DNA of 64,000 nucleotides, taken from assembly GCF_002135355.1 (NCBI RefSeq), contig NZ_NEGE01000002.1, positions 1 through 64,000 on the forward strand. Reading direction: 5' to 3'. Shown piece by piece: positions 1 to 7,368 of this stretch (within the stretch, counting starts at the first letter, position 1; every line of letters starts with the position of its first letter). The stretch comes from Acinetobacter sp. ANC 4169 (lineage in GTDB: Bacteria > Pseudomonadota > Gammaproteobacteria > Pseudomonadales > Moraxellaceae). The translations under genes were made by a program, and so were the position numbers. The notes below the pieces were generated by a model, which saw only the letters and a program-made list of their open reading frames with translations, did not search any database and had not been told where the DNA came from.

Positions 1-264
1 TGCTGGATTGAACAGGATTTATTACCGAAGCTGAAAGAAACCAGTGTTTTAATTATGGATAATGCGACCTTTCATAAAGGGAAAAGACTTCAAGAATTGG
101 TACGCTGTGCAGGCCATTACATTGTGTGGCTTCCTAAATATAGCCCGGACTTAAATCCAATAGAAAAAATGTGGTCACGAGTAAAGTCGATTAGAAATAA
201 GTTCCGAATAAAAGACATTGATGAATTATTCAAAAAACATTGTGATAGTTTATTTAGTATTTAG
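1..264 (+). pseudogene. IS630-family transposase, C-terminal part (cut by window edge)
   Basis: The reading frame is open from the first base, so the gene begins outside the window. The visible 87 residues are the end of a DDE-type IS630 transposase: the stretch LPKYSPDLNPIEKMWS (about residues 45-60 of the visible part) is the conserved block holding the last acidic catalytic residue, and MDNATFHKG holds the second Asp. The enzyme would cut and join IS ends. An inverted repeat resembling an IS end follows about 17 bases after the stop. Whether the whole element is intact cannot be judged from here. Confidence 0.8.
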
Positions 265-280
265 CTATATATATAGACTG

Positions 281-347
281 TTGAGTAATTTTAGACTTAA
301 AATGCAAGTGTTGAATTCGCATACAAGTCTAAAATGAAACTCAACAA
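281..347. repeat. Inverted repeat, probable IS end
   Basis: TGTTGAGT followed by TTTTAGACTT at 281-299 is mirrored by AAGTCTAAAA and ACTCAACA at 326-347, about 26 bases apart. The first arm is the likely terminal inverted repeat of the IS630-type element to the left. The second, oppositely oriented arm could be a solo end of a related element or part of a short palindromic insertion. Confidence 0.5.
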
Positions 348-360
348 ATCTAATGTTGAT

Positions 361-617
361 GCATTGTTCAACCGATGAAAATCCAATTCTTAAACACAAT
401 CCAGTTGATGTTATTCTTGCCAAACGTGGATGGAATAAAGCAAAGCTTGGATTAAGACATTTAGATAAGTCGAATATTCACACTTATTACAATGCTGTGC
501 TGAATTACTTCACAAAGATCTCTTTATGAAGATGCGTCAACAATGCCACACGCGATTTGGTGTTATTCATCATGTATACCGGCTGTCGAAGAAATGAAGC
601 TCAAACACTCAAAATCT
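361..617 (+). pseudogene. Tyrosine recombinase (phage integrase) remnant
   Basis: Conceptual translation gives two integrase-like pieces: one with NPVDVILAKRGW and a helical core-binding segment, the other with ATRDLVLFIMYTGCRRNEAQTLK, which matches the first catalytic Arg box of tyrosine recombinases (TGxRRxE). They are interrupted by a stop and apparent frameshifts near 525-550, and the rest of the catalytic domain (HxxR and Tyr) is missing. It is a decayed integrase and marks an old phage or island junction. The small phage-like genes downstream fit this. Confidence 0.6.
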
Positions 618-880
618 AAAAGCTCATCGAAAGGTGGGCTTTTTGCGTTTATAGCCTTTCAGAATTAAAAAAACAGTTTGTTAAGTATCTGTCTTCTGAA
701 CTAAATAAATTATGAGGATAGTTTAAGCTCAATAAAACTTAAGAATAAGTATATTCGATATTTCTGGCTTATTGAGATACTGCAGATTACAAGAAATATT
801 AGAGAACAATAGTCATTAAATAACACGCTTCTTTTTGTGTTAGGGTATTAGTATCTTTCCCATGTAAAAGAGTATGAGTC
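618..880. other. Intergenic, AT-rich
   Basis: No gene seen. A short pyrimidine-rich tail after an imperfect hairpin (GCTCATCGAAAGGTGGGC then TTTTTG, about 622-650) could be the terminator of the lost integrase. The rest is AT-rich and probably carries the promoter of the next gene. Confidence 0.35.
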
Positions 881-1351
881 ATGGGGCTAATTCTTCTTGT
901 AGTTATTGTTATTGTCTTAGTAACAGTTTTTGTAATGGTAAATCCTATCCAACAAAAATCTGGTGGAAAGTTTAAAGAAATAATTAAAAATAAGTTTGGT
1001 CATCAAATTTACAGTGCAATTGACTTTCAGCAACCTATAATTGAAATAGTCGGCCCCCAACTTGATAATTCTGTTAGTAAAGTTGTCAATGCTCTTTTGG
1101 TTATGGATACCACAAACACAGAATACACCTATGCAATTATGGTGATTGTAGGTGGTGTTCAAGTAGGTTATCTAAGTGACGAAGATGCTGAAAAGTTTCT
1201 CAAAATTTTAAAGGATAAGCACCTATATGAAGATACCGGAATTGAAGTAAAAGCGCTTATTTATGGAGACTGGGGCAATGCTGATCAAATTGCAAATTTT
1301 AAAATCAATTTAAATCTCCCTAAAAATTTTGAAGATTCAGAAATTAAATAA
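881..1351 (+). CDS. Membrane-anchored hypothetical protein
   Basis: A 156-residue protein I do not recognise. Residues 2-20 are a strong hydrophobic segment (LILLVVIVIVLVTVFVMV), so it is probably held in the inner membrane by one N-terminal helix with a soluble domain of about 130 residues behind. The soluble part mixes Lys-rich helix and beta-type hydrophobic stretches without Cys or recognisable catalytic motifs. A weak hairpin with a T-run (about 1366-1390) follows the stop. It lies alone between an integrase remnant and small phage-like genes, so it may belong to the mobile region. Confidence 0.6.
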   Translation: MGLILLVVIVIVLVTVFVMVNPIQQKSGGKFKEIIKNKFGHQIYSAIDFQQPIIEIVGPQLDNSVSKVVNALLVMDTTNTEYTYAIMVIVGGVQVGYLSDEDAEKFLKILKDKHLYEDTGIEVKALIYGDWGNADQIANFKINLNLPKNFEDSEIK

Positions 1352-1553
1352 TCGGATTATATAAATGAGTCTCCTTTAGGGACTTTTTTTTAAAGCCTTG
1401 AGAAATATTGTCTGAATTTCTGTGTAAGCAATATCAAGGCTCCATGGCGGCTGTTTAAACTAACCCAAGTTTAAAATCGGAATCGGTCGCCAGCAGATTA
1501 GATGATTATTGTCTAACAAAAATCAAAAAATAACTCAAAGCAAACAAGTAGAA

Positions 1554-1634
1554 ATGATTTATGCGTATTTTTTATACTTTGTAATGTGCTTTGGGGTGCT
1601 AATTTTTAACCACATTAAAAAGAAAGCACGTTAA
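1554..1634 (+). CDS. Possible 26-residue membrane peptide
   Basis: ATG at 1554 opens a 26-codon frame of which residues 2-19 are hydrophobic (IYAYFLYFVMCFGVLIF), ending in a basic KKKAR tail, as in single-pass small membrane proteins. There is only a weak purine-rich stretch upstream. A strong terminator follows 30 bases after the stop, which favours a short transcript here. Support is modest. Confidence 0.3.
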   Translation: MIYAYFLYFVMCFGVLIFNHIKKKAR

Positions 1635-1664
1635 TAAAAATAATAAAATGGCCATCAAATACTG

Positions 1665-1703
1665 AACCCGCTTAACTCAATCCTAAGGTTAAGCGGGTTT
1701 TTT
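1665..1703 (+). terminator. Rho-independent terminator
   Basis: A 12-bp stem, AACCCGCTTAAC paired with GTTAAGCGGGTT, with an 11-base loop and a following T-run. It would end transcription of the small ORF region before the next small gene. Confidence 0.85.
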
Positions 1704-1720
1704 AAGTCAGGAGAAAAGTG

Positions 1721-1831
1721 ATGCTCCAATTCCTCATGTGTTTATTCGGCTTTTATGGTGCAACGGAAATTGATTACACGATTGATGATGAAGAAATCAA
1801 AGTGTGTCGGGATTGCTTGAAAGAAAAATAA
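1721..1831 (+). CDS. Small phage-type CxxC protein, 36 residues
   Basis: ATG at 1721 is preceded by a good ribosome site (AGGAG, 8 bases before). The peptide starts with a hydrophobic MLQFLMCLFGFYG segment and ends with an acidic stretch and VCRDCLKEK, a single CxxC pair as found in many tiny prophage proteins that may hold zinc as dimers. A similar small protein with a CxxC tail lies at 46493-46600. Function unknown. Confidence 0.5.
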   Translation: MLQFLMCLFGFYGATEIDYTIDDEEIKVCRDCLKEK

Positions 1832-1918
1832 GTCTGCCTGAGGTTGTAAAATTATTCTTACATCGGAGATTTTGTATCTAATCTATAATTGTATTTTTAG
1901 TAATCAATGGTGATCAAA

Positions 1919-2137
1919 ATGACCAATCTCACCACCATCAAATATGAGGAATTATTTACTAAAATCCATCAAGCTATTGCTAAAAGAGAGGAAAATCCCG
2001 TTCGTTTAAAAGAGCCTTTAGATACTATCGATAAAGGTGCTATTTTGATGTTGGGGGAATACTGTCGAAAACACGCTTTAAATTTCCAAACTCATTTAGA
2101 GGGTGAAAATACATTTGTGATTACTGTAGAGTATTAA
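1919..2137 (+). CDS. Hypothetical small protein
   Basis: A 72-residue soluble protein beginning MTNLTTIKYEELFTKI. The ATG at 1919 is preferred over the one at 1907 because GGTGAT lies just upstream of it and the extra residues look non-coding. The N-terminal half is a probable amphipathic helix and the C-terminal half is mixed. No known domain is recognised. It sits with other small genes of the mobile region and is followed 30 bases later by a clear terminator, so it is probably a single-gene transcript. Confidence 0.55.
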   Translation: MTNLTTIKYEELFTKIHQAIAKREENPVRLKEPLDTIDKGAILMLGEYCRKHALNFQTHLEGENTFVITVEY

Positions 2138-2170
2138 TGGTATCTAATTTGCCAAACCTATCTGGTACAT

Positions 2171-2199
2171 AAAACCCTGCTGAAATATGCGGGGTTTTT
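2171..2199 (+). terminator. Rho-independent terminator
   Basis: AACCCTGC pairs with GCGGGGTT around a short loop and is followed by TTTTTCTTTTC. It ends the gene at 1919-2137. Confidence 0.8.
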
Positions 2200-2230
2200 C
2201 TTTTCTTATTGGTGATATCCATGACAGATC

Positions 2231-2467
2231 GTGTACAAGCGAAAAAAAGACTTAGAGTTTTGCAGTGCTGAGCTGTCTAAGTATCAGAATCTCAGTAGAA
2301 CAGGTTTGACACTGGATGAAATGCGCACCATTGACGGCATTATGATTAAGCTGAGAGATCGAATAGCTAATTTGCGTAGATTCTTTACGTGTAACGGGAT
2401 GATTCGAAGTGATGGTATCAAGATGGGTGGATTAACTTTTCGTGATAAAATTATAGGGCCAAATTAA
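2231..2467 (+). CDS. Hypothetical protein with doubtful start, possibly frameshifted
   Basis: The open frame can start only at a GTG (2231) with no ribosome site. An ATG at 2221, with a better context, opens a different frame reading MTDRVQAKKRLRVLQC and stops at once. Joining that start to the main frame gives a natural-looking basic helical protein (MTDRVQAKKRLRVLQC then ELSKYQNLS), so a one-base indel near 2265-2275 is plausible. The rest (about 65 residues) is helical and basic with FFTCNGMIRSDG. Phage-like by context, function unknown. Confidence 0.45.
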   Translation: MYKRKKDLEFCSAELSKYQNLSRTGLTLDEMRTIDGIMIKLRDRIANLRRFFTCNGMIRSDGIKMGGLTFRDKIIGPN

Positions 2468-2481
2468 TATAAGGCACCACC

Positions 2482-2706
2482 ATGAAAATTATCGTTCAAG
2501 ATCAATACACAGGTGAGCTGATAGAGTTTATAGCAGAAGAGGACGTTACCTCTGGCTTTTTAAATTTTTTCTATCATGACGAAGAGGGTAATTTTCTACG
2601 ATCAACAACCCGTCCCTATAAAAAGCTGCCTAGAAAGTCAGTAGTACCCAATATGACATTTACCTTGGGTGACAGGATAGTAGTGATTATTAAAATAGTA
2701 GAATAA
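2482..2706 (+). CDS. Hypothetical small protein
   Basis: A 74-residue protein starting MKIIVQDQYTGELIEF with AAGGCACC before the ATG. The pattern of short beta strands (KIIVQ, LIEFIA, FLNFFY, DRIVVIIKIV) suggests a small beta fold. It lies 14 bases after the previous frame and is closed by a terminator that starts at its stop codon, so the two are probably one transcript. No family recognised. Confidence 0.55.
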   Translation: MKIIVQDQYTGELIEFIAEEDVTSGFLNFFYHDEEGNFLRSTTRPYKKLPRKSVVPNMTFTLGDRIVVIIKIVE

Positions 2707-2730
2707 AACCTCCTTCGGGAGGATTTTTAT
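2705..2730 (+). terminator. Rho-independent terminator
   Basis: ACCTCC-TTC-GGGAGG hairpin with a following ATTTTTAT tract, directly after the stop of the gene ending at 2706. Confidence 0.8.
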
Positions 2731-2742
2731 TGGGCTTAGATA

Positions 2743-2775
2743 CAAAAAAGCGAGAGTCAAACTCTCGCTTTTTCT
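2743..2775. terminator. Bidirectional terminator after the cold shock gene
   Basis: AAAAAAGCGAGAG / CTCTCGCTTTTT with a five-base loop. It has A- and T-tracts on both sides, so it can stop the minus-strand cold shock gene and readthrough from the left. Confidence 0.85.
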
Positions 2776-2809
2776 AATCTTGCTTACTGGTGTAAGCGTG
2801 ATTATAAAA

Positions 2810-3019
2810 TTATAGTGCTACGATGTTTACAGCATTCGGGCCTTTTTGACCTTGAGCGATGCTGAATTCAACTTGTTGGCCTTCAGCTAAAGTTTTGAAG
2901 CCGTTACCAGTGATTTCGCTGAAATGAGCGAAAACGTCAGGACCGTTTTCTTGTTGAATGAAACCGAAACCTTTAGTTTCGTTAAACCACTTTACAGTAC
3001 CTTTTACAGTGTTAGACAT
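2810..3019 (-). CDS. Cold shock family protein (CspA-like)
   Basis: A 69-residue single cold-shock domain, the usual family length. Both nucleic-acid-binding motifs are present: RNP1 as KGFGFI (residues 16-21) and RNP2 as VFAHF (29-33), after the typical GTVKWFN start. These proteins bind single-stranded RNA/DNA and melt RNA structure in the cytoplasm, either on cold shock or constitutively. The upstream stretch of about 100 bases is A-rich and could be a long 5-prime leader of the kind used in cold regulation, but no cold box can be defined with certainty. The exact paralogue (cspA, C, E) cannot be decided. Confidence 0.95.
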   Translation of the reverse strand: MSNTVKGTVKWFNETKGFGFIQQENGPDVFAHFSEITGNGFKTLAEGQQVEFSIAQGQKGPNAVNIVAL

Positions 3020-3553
3020 AATAACAATCCTATGAAAATATTTTTTAGCTTATTGAAAAGCCTGATGATTTAACTTGAAAAGAAGAATGGAACTTTAAAT
3101 CTGAAAAAACGAAGGATTATGACTAAAACTGCGAAATACAAAAAGATTTACCAGAACAAACTATTTTTCTAGTTGGGATTAAGCATACATTGATGTTTCA
3201 TATTATGCAACCGAATATCTAGCTATTCGGTTTTTTTATCTTCTATATTTGTAATTTTATAAATACATTTAATAAAAACAGTAATTTAATATTTGTAATA
3301 GGATGTAAGCTTGTAGAAATAATAAACGAGATAAGTTCTGCAGTTATTCATTTAATTCGTAATTAATCGTTTCTTTCTAAATAAAAGTAATCTATGTCAT
3401 GAAAAAATAAGCATACATAGTGGTGTAGCAATCATCAATCAGTATTTTGATGTATTAGGTTTAATTTGAAATGGTTGTTGTTCTGATCTCGGGTCAGGAG
3501 ATTTCGTATTTTCCTTAACTTTGATTATCATAGGGGGCAACAGGAGAACATTG
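3020..3553. other. Intergenic region with a possible 17-codon ORF and a terminator
   Basis: ATG at 3119 with AAGGAT upstream opens MTKTAKYKKIYQNKLFF, ending at 3172. A clean plus-strand terminator follows at 3210-3238 (CCGAATA / TATTCGG then T7). So a short plus-strand transcript, coding or not, seems to be made here. The remainder to 3553 is AT-rich and presumably holds the promoter of the lipoprotein gene. Confidence 0.4.
3210..3238 (+). terminator. Rho-independent terminator with no clear upstream gene
   Basis: CCGAATA-TCTAGC-TATTCGG followed by seven T. No annotated plus-strand gene precedes it. It supports a small RNA or the tiny ORF at 3119-3172. Confidence 0.7.
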
Positions 3554-3913
3554 ATGAAAAAATTATTTGCTTTGACGGTATTGGTTGCCTTGGTTGGATG
3601 TGCTGAAAAAAAGCCGTTAACGCCTGAAGAGCAGTGGAAAGGCTATTGTACAAGTATGGGTAATGCTGCGAACAACATTATGTATGATCGTCAAAATACC
3701 ATTACCAAAGCGGCTGCCATAGAACATGCCAATAAAATTGAAGATGAAATCACTAAAACCTTTATTTTGGATATTATTGAGCAGGTTTATGCATTACCGT
3801 TAGCAGAAATAACGAAAGATCCGGAAGCAAGCCGTAATCAGTTCAAGCAAAAAATTACTGAAAAATGTATTTCTACACCGCATGACAAAATGCCAAATTA
3901 CAAACCGTTCTAA
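3554..3913 (+). CDS. Small lipoprotein, unknown function
   Basis: A 119-residue precursor. The start at 3554 is chosen over 3521 because it has GGAGAACA just upstream and gives a textbook lipoprotein signal: MKKLFALTVLVALVGC with lipobox LVGC, Cys16 becoming the lipidated residue. The mature part is helical, with one conserved-looking Cys near residue 27 and one near 108 that could pair in the periplasm. Ala at +2 predicts outer-membrane sorting. No domain recognised. It is transcribed alone; the terminator overlaps its stop codon. Confidence 0.75.
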   Translation: MKKLFALTVLVALVGCAEKKPLTPEEQWKGYCTSMGNAANNIMYDRQNTITKAAAIEHANKIEDEITKTFILDIIEQVYALPLAEITKDPEASRNQFKQKITEKCISTPHDKMPNYKPF

Positions 3914-3928
3914 GGAACGGTTTTTTTA
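3902..3928 (+). terminator. Rho-independent terminator
   Basis: AACCGTTC-TAAG-GAACGGTT followed by T7. The first arm includes the end of the lipoprotein coding sequence. Confidence 0.85.
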
Positions 3929-4058
3929 TACCTAAATAATAAAAATAGCCTAAGCAAAGTTAAAAAATAAATTGTGACATTTGCTTAATCAAAAATATAG
4001 AAAAGCTTATCTTATTATTGAATAATAAATTCTACAACAACAACGTAGGAGCAGGAAA

Positions 4059-4331
4059 ATGGATGTGATCGGCTACTTACATCATGCAGATTTGCTTTTA
4101 GAAGATGAACAAGGCATGGCTATAATTGGTGGTGGAAATTATGTGCTCAGCGTAGGTGACAAAGTATTTCTGCGCAGAAAAATTGATGGGGAAAACAATT
4201 CACGCTATATGGTGGATATTTCATTTGCAAGTTCTAATCACAATGGCTTATTTGAAGACCAATGCTCGCTTAAATTTGTAGGTAATCGTACAGAATTACA
4301 GCAATATTTGTCCGAAACCACAGTCCACTAA
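4059..4331 (+). CDS. Hypothetical protein, 90 residues
   Basis: Starts MDVIGYLHHADLLLEDEQG with GTAGGAGCAGG upstream. The predicted pattern is mostly beta (GMAIIGGGNYVLSVGDKVFLRRKI, YMVDISFAS, CSLKFVG). It has no signal peptide or membrane helix. I do not recognise the family. It is a single-gene unit with its own terminator and seems part of the normal chromosome rather than the mobile region. Confidence 0.6.
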   Translation: MDVIGYLHHADLLLEDEQGMAIIGGGNYVLSVGDKVFLRRKIDGENNSRYMVDISFASSNHNGLFEDQCSLKFVGNRTELQQYLSETTVH

Positions 4332-4358
4332 GGTTGAATATTTTTATAGAAGAAAAAA

Positions 4359-4384
4359 AGGCAACATTAGGTTGTCTTTTTTAT
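4359..4384 (+). terminator. Rho-independent terminator
   Basis: AGGCAAC-ATTA-GGTTGTC with one G-T pair, followed by T6. It ends the 4059-4331 gene. Confidence 0.7.
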
Positions 4385-4625
4385 GTTTAATGTTCCGGTA
4401 AAACTCAGTTTTTTGCTATTGAAAAGCCTTGAAAGTGAAGGATTTGCCTAATGTGTAACCAATATGGACATCATTTAGCTACAAAATAATGGACATCACA
4501 AAGAAACACTTTAGTTGCATTAACTTTTAACTGGAATTTTAGTAAAATTTAGCAGTCCATATTATTTGCGAAGCTTTGAATAAGCTGGAATTCGTAGATA
4601 ATTTTTTAAAAAGAGGAATAACACC

Positions 4626-7265
4626 GTGCTAGAAGCTTACCGCCAACACGTTGAAGAACGTGCCGCACTCGGAGTCCCACCGAAGCCACTTGACGATGCT
4701 CAAACAGCTGACTTGGTTGAACTATTAAAAAATCCACCGGCTGGAGAAGAAGCATTTTTAGTTGATTTGCTAGAAAACCGTGTTCCTGCAGGTGTTGACC
4801 AAGCTGCTTATGTAAAAGCTGCATTCTTGGCTGCATTGGCAAAAGGCGAAGCAACATCTCCTTTAATCACTAAAGAACGTGCTGTTTACTTACTAGGTAC
4901 TATGCTTGGTGGTTACAACGTTGCACCTTTAGTTGCACTTCTTGATGACGCTGAACTTGCAGAGCTTGCTGCTGAAGCGCTTAAGAAAACTCTTCTTGTA
5001 TTTGATGCATTCCATGACGTTGCTGATAAAGCAAAAGCAGGTAATGCAAATGCACAAGCTGTTATGCAGTCTTGGGCTGATGCTGAATGGTTCACTAGCC
5101 GTAAAGACGTTCCTGAAGAAATCAAACTTACAGTTTTCAAAGTAACTGGCGAAACTAACACAGACGACTTGTCACCTGCACAAGACGCGTGGAGCCGTCC
5201 AGACATTCCGTTACACGCTAACGCAATGCTTAAAAACGTACGTGACGGTATCAACCCAGAAGTTCCTGGTGAAGTTGGTCCACTTAACCAAATCAAAGAC
5301 CTTATCGCGAAAGGCAACCAAGTTGCTTACGTAGGTGACGTTGTTGGTACTGGTTCTTCTCGTAAGTCAGCAACTAACTCTGTACTTTGGTTCTTCGGTG
5401 ACGAAATTGCTCACATCCCGAACAAAAAAGACGGTGGTTACTGCTTAGGTTCTAAAATCGCTCCGATTTTCTTCAACACAATGGAAGATGCTGGTGCATT
5501 GCCAGTAGAAATTGATGTTCAAAACATGAACATGGGCGACGAAATCACGCTTAAAATCGACCACGCTGCTGCTAAAGTAACTGCGTTCAAAGACGGCGCT
5601 CAAATCGCTGAATCTGAACTTAAAACTCCAGTTCTTCTAGACGAAGTACGTGCTGGTGGCCGTATCAACCTTATCGTTGGTCGTGGTTTAACAACTAAAG
5701 CTCGTGAAGCTCTTGGTCTTGCACCTTCAACTTTATTCCGTACTCCAGTTCAACCTGCAGCTACTGGTAAAGGCTTCACTCAAGCTCAAAAAATGGTTGG
5801 TCGCGCTTGTGGTCTTCCTGAAGGTCAAGGTGTACTTCCAGGTACTTACTGCGAACCTAAGATGACGACTGTTGGTTCGCAAGATACTACTGGTCCTATG
5901 ACTCGTGACGAATTGAAAGACTTGGCTTGCCTAGGTTTCTCTGCTGACCTTGTTATGCAATCTTTCTGTCATACAGCTGCGTATCCAAAACCAGTTGACG
6001 TTCAAATGCAGCACTCGCTTCCTGATTTCATCATGAACCGTGGTGGTGTGTCTTTACGCCCAGGTGACGGTATTATTCACTCTTGGTTAAACCGTATGCT
6101 TCTTCCGGATACCGTTGGTACTGGTGGTGACTCGCATACTCGTTTCCCAATTGGTATTTCATTCCCAGCGGGTTCTGGCCTTGTAGCGTTCGCTGCAGCG
6201 ACTGGTGTTATGCCACTTGACATGCCTGAATCTGTTCTTGTTAAGTTCAAAGGTAAAATGCAACCTGGTATCACTCTACGTGATCTAGTACATGCAATTC
6301 CTTACGTTGCGATTCAGCAAGGTGACTTAACTGTAGAGAAGAAAGGTAAGAAAAACATCTTCTCTGGTCGTATCCTTGAGATCGACTTAACAGAAATGGA
6401 AACTGACTTAACTGTTGAGCAAGCATTCGAATTGTCTGATGCTTCTGCTGAACGTTCAGCTGCTGGTTGTTCAATCACTCTTTCTGAAGAGAAAGTTGCT
6501 GAATACCTTAAATCAAACATTACTATGTTGAAATGGATGATTTCTGAAGGTTATGGCGATGCGCGTACTATGGCTCGTCGTGTTGAGAACATGGAAAAAT
6601 GGTTAGCTAACCCATCACTTATTAAAGCTGATGCAGACGCTGAATACACTAAAGTGTATGAAATTGACCTTGCTACAATTACTGAACCAGTTCTTTGCTG
6701 TCCAAACGATCCAGATGATGCGAAATTACTTTCTGACGTTCAAGGCGTGAAAATTGACGAAGTATTCGTTGGTTCATGTATGACAAACATCGGTCACTTC
6801 CGTGCAACTGGTAAGTTACTTGAGAAAGTTCCTGGTGGCGTATTGAATACTCGTTTGTGGATTGCTCCGCCTACGCGTATGGACGAACGTCAATTGATGG
6901 AAGAAGGTTTCTATAACATTTACGGTAAAGCTGGCGCGCGTACTGAAATGCCAGGTTGTTCATTGTGTATGGGTAACCAGGCACGTGTAGCGCCGAACAC
7001 AACGTGTGTATCGACTTCTACTCGTAACTTCCCGAACCGTTTAGGTCAAGGCGCTAACGTTTACTTAGCTTCTGCTGAACTTGCATCTGTTGCTGCTGTA
7101 CTTGGTAAATTACCAACTCCAGAAGAATACCAACAGTATGCAGCTCAAATTGACAGCATGTCTGCTGACATCTATCAATACTTAAGCTTCGACAAAATGG
7201 GCGACTATACTGACGCTGCTGAAAATGTTGATACCAAGAAAATTGCTGCTGCTCAATTGTCTTAA
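4626..7265 (+). CDS. acnB: Aconitate hydratase B
   Basis: An 879-residue bifunctional aconitase B (E. coli enzyme 865). It interconverts citrate and isocitrate in the TCA cycle and 2-methylaconitate in the methylcitrate route, in the cytoplasm. The N-terminal HEAT-like and swivel domains come first, with VGTGSSRKSATN near 240, then the catalytic domains. The 4Fe-4S ligands are Cys718 (VGSCMTN), Cys778 and Cys781 (PGCSLCMGNQ), with the expected family spacing. The start is GTG at 4626 with AAGAGGAA upstream; it gives the canonical MLEAYRQHVEERAALG. Codon use is strongly biased, as in a highly expressed gene. Single-gene unit. Confidence 0.98.
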   Translation: MLEAYRQHVEERAALGVPPKPLDDAQTADLVELLKNPPAGEEAFLVDLLENRVPAGVDQAAYVKAAFLAALAKGEATSPLITKERAVYLLGTMLGGYNVAPLVALLDDAELAELAAEALKKTLLVFDAFHDVADKAKAGNANAQAVMQSWADAEWFTSRKDVPEEIKLTVFKVTGETNTDDLSPAQDAWSRPDIPLHANAMLKNVRDGINPEVPGEVGPLNQIKDLIAKGNQVAYVGDVVGTGSSRKSATNSVLWFFGDEIAHIPNKKDGGYCLGSKIAPIFFNTMEDAGALPVEIDVQNMNMGDEITLKIDHAAAKVTAFKDGAQIAESELKTPVLLDEVRAGGRINLIVGRGLTTKAREALGLAPSTLFRTPVQPAATGKGFTQAQKMVGRACGLPEGQGVLPGTYCEPKMTTVGSQDTTGPMTRDELKDLACLGFSADLVMQSFCHTAAYPKPVDVQMQHSLPDFIMNRGGVSLRPGDGIIHSWLNRMLLPDTVGTGGDSHTRFPIGISFPAGSGLVAFAAATGVMPLDMPESVLVKFKGKMQPGITLRDLVHAIPYVAIQQGDLTVEKKGKKNIFSGRILEIDLTEMETDLTVEQAFELSDASAERSAAGCSITLSEEKVAEYLKSNITMLKWMISEGYGDARTMARRVENMEKWLANPSLIKADADAEYTKVYEIDLATITEPVLCCPNDPDDAKLLSDVQGVKIDEVFVGSCMTNIGHFRATGKLLEKVPGGVLNTRLWIAPPTRMDERQLMEEGFYNIYGKAGARTEMPGCSLCMGNQARVAPNTTCVSTSTRNFPNRLGQGANVYLASAELASVAAVLGKLPTPEEYQQYAAQIDSMSADIYQYLSFDKMGDYTDAAENVDTKKIAAAQLS

Positions 7266-7282
7266 TTGATTAAGTAGTTGAA

Positions 7283-7312
7283 AATAAGGGCTGATTTATC
7301 AGCCCTTATTTA
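7283..7312. terminator. Terminator after acnB
   Basis: AATAAGGGCTGA-TTTA-TCAGCCCTTATT, a perfect 12-bp stem, able to act in both directions. Confidence 0.85.
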
Positions 7313-7368
7313 TTGTATTAATTGATTTTTTTATAAAATGACCCTATGTTTTTAAATGTGTAAATATA

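Noticed and set aside
4626..7265. Several antisense frames inside acnB
   Set aside because: Strongly codon-biased genes leave long antisense frames. None has recognisable protein features.
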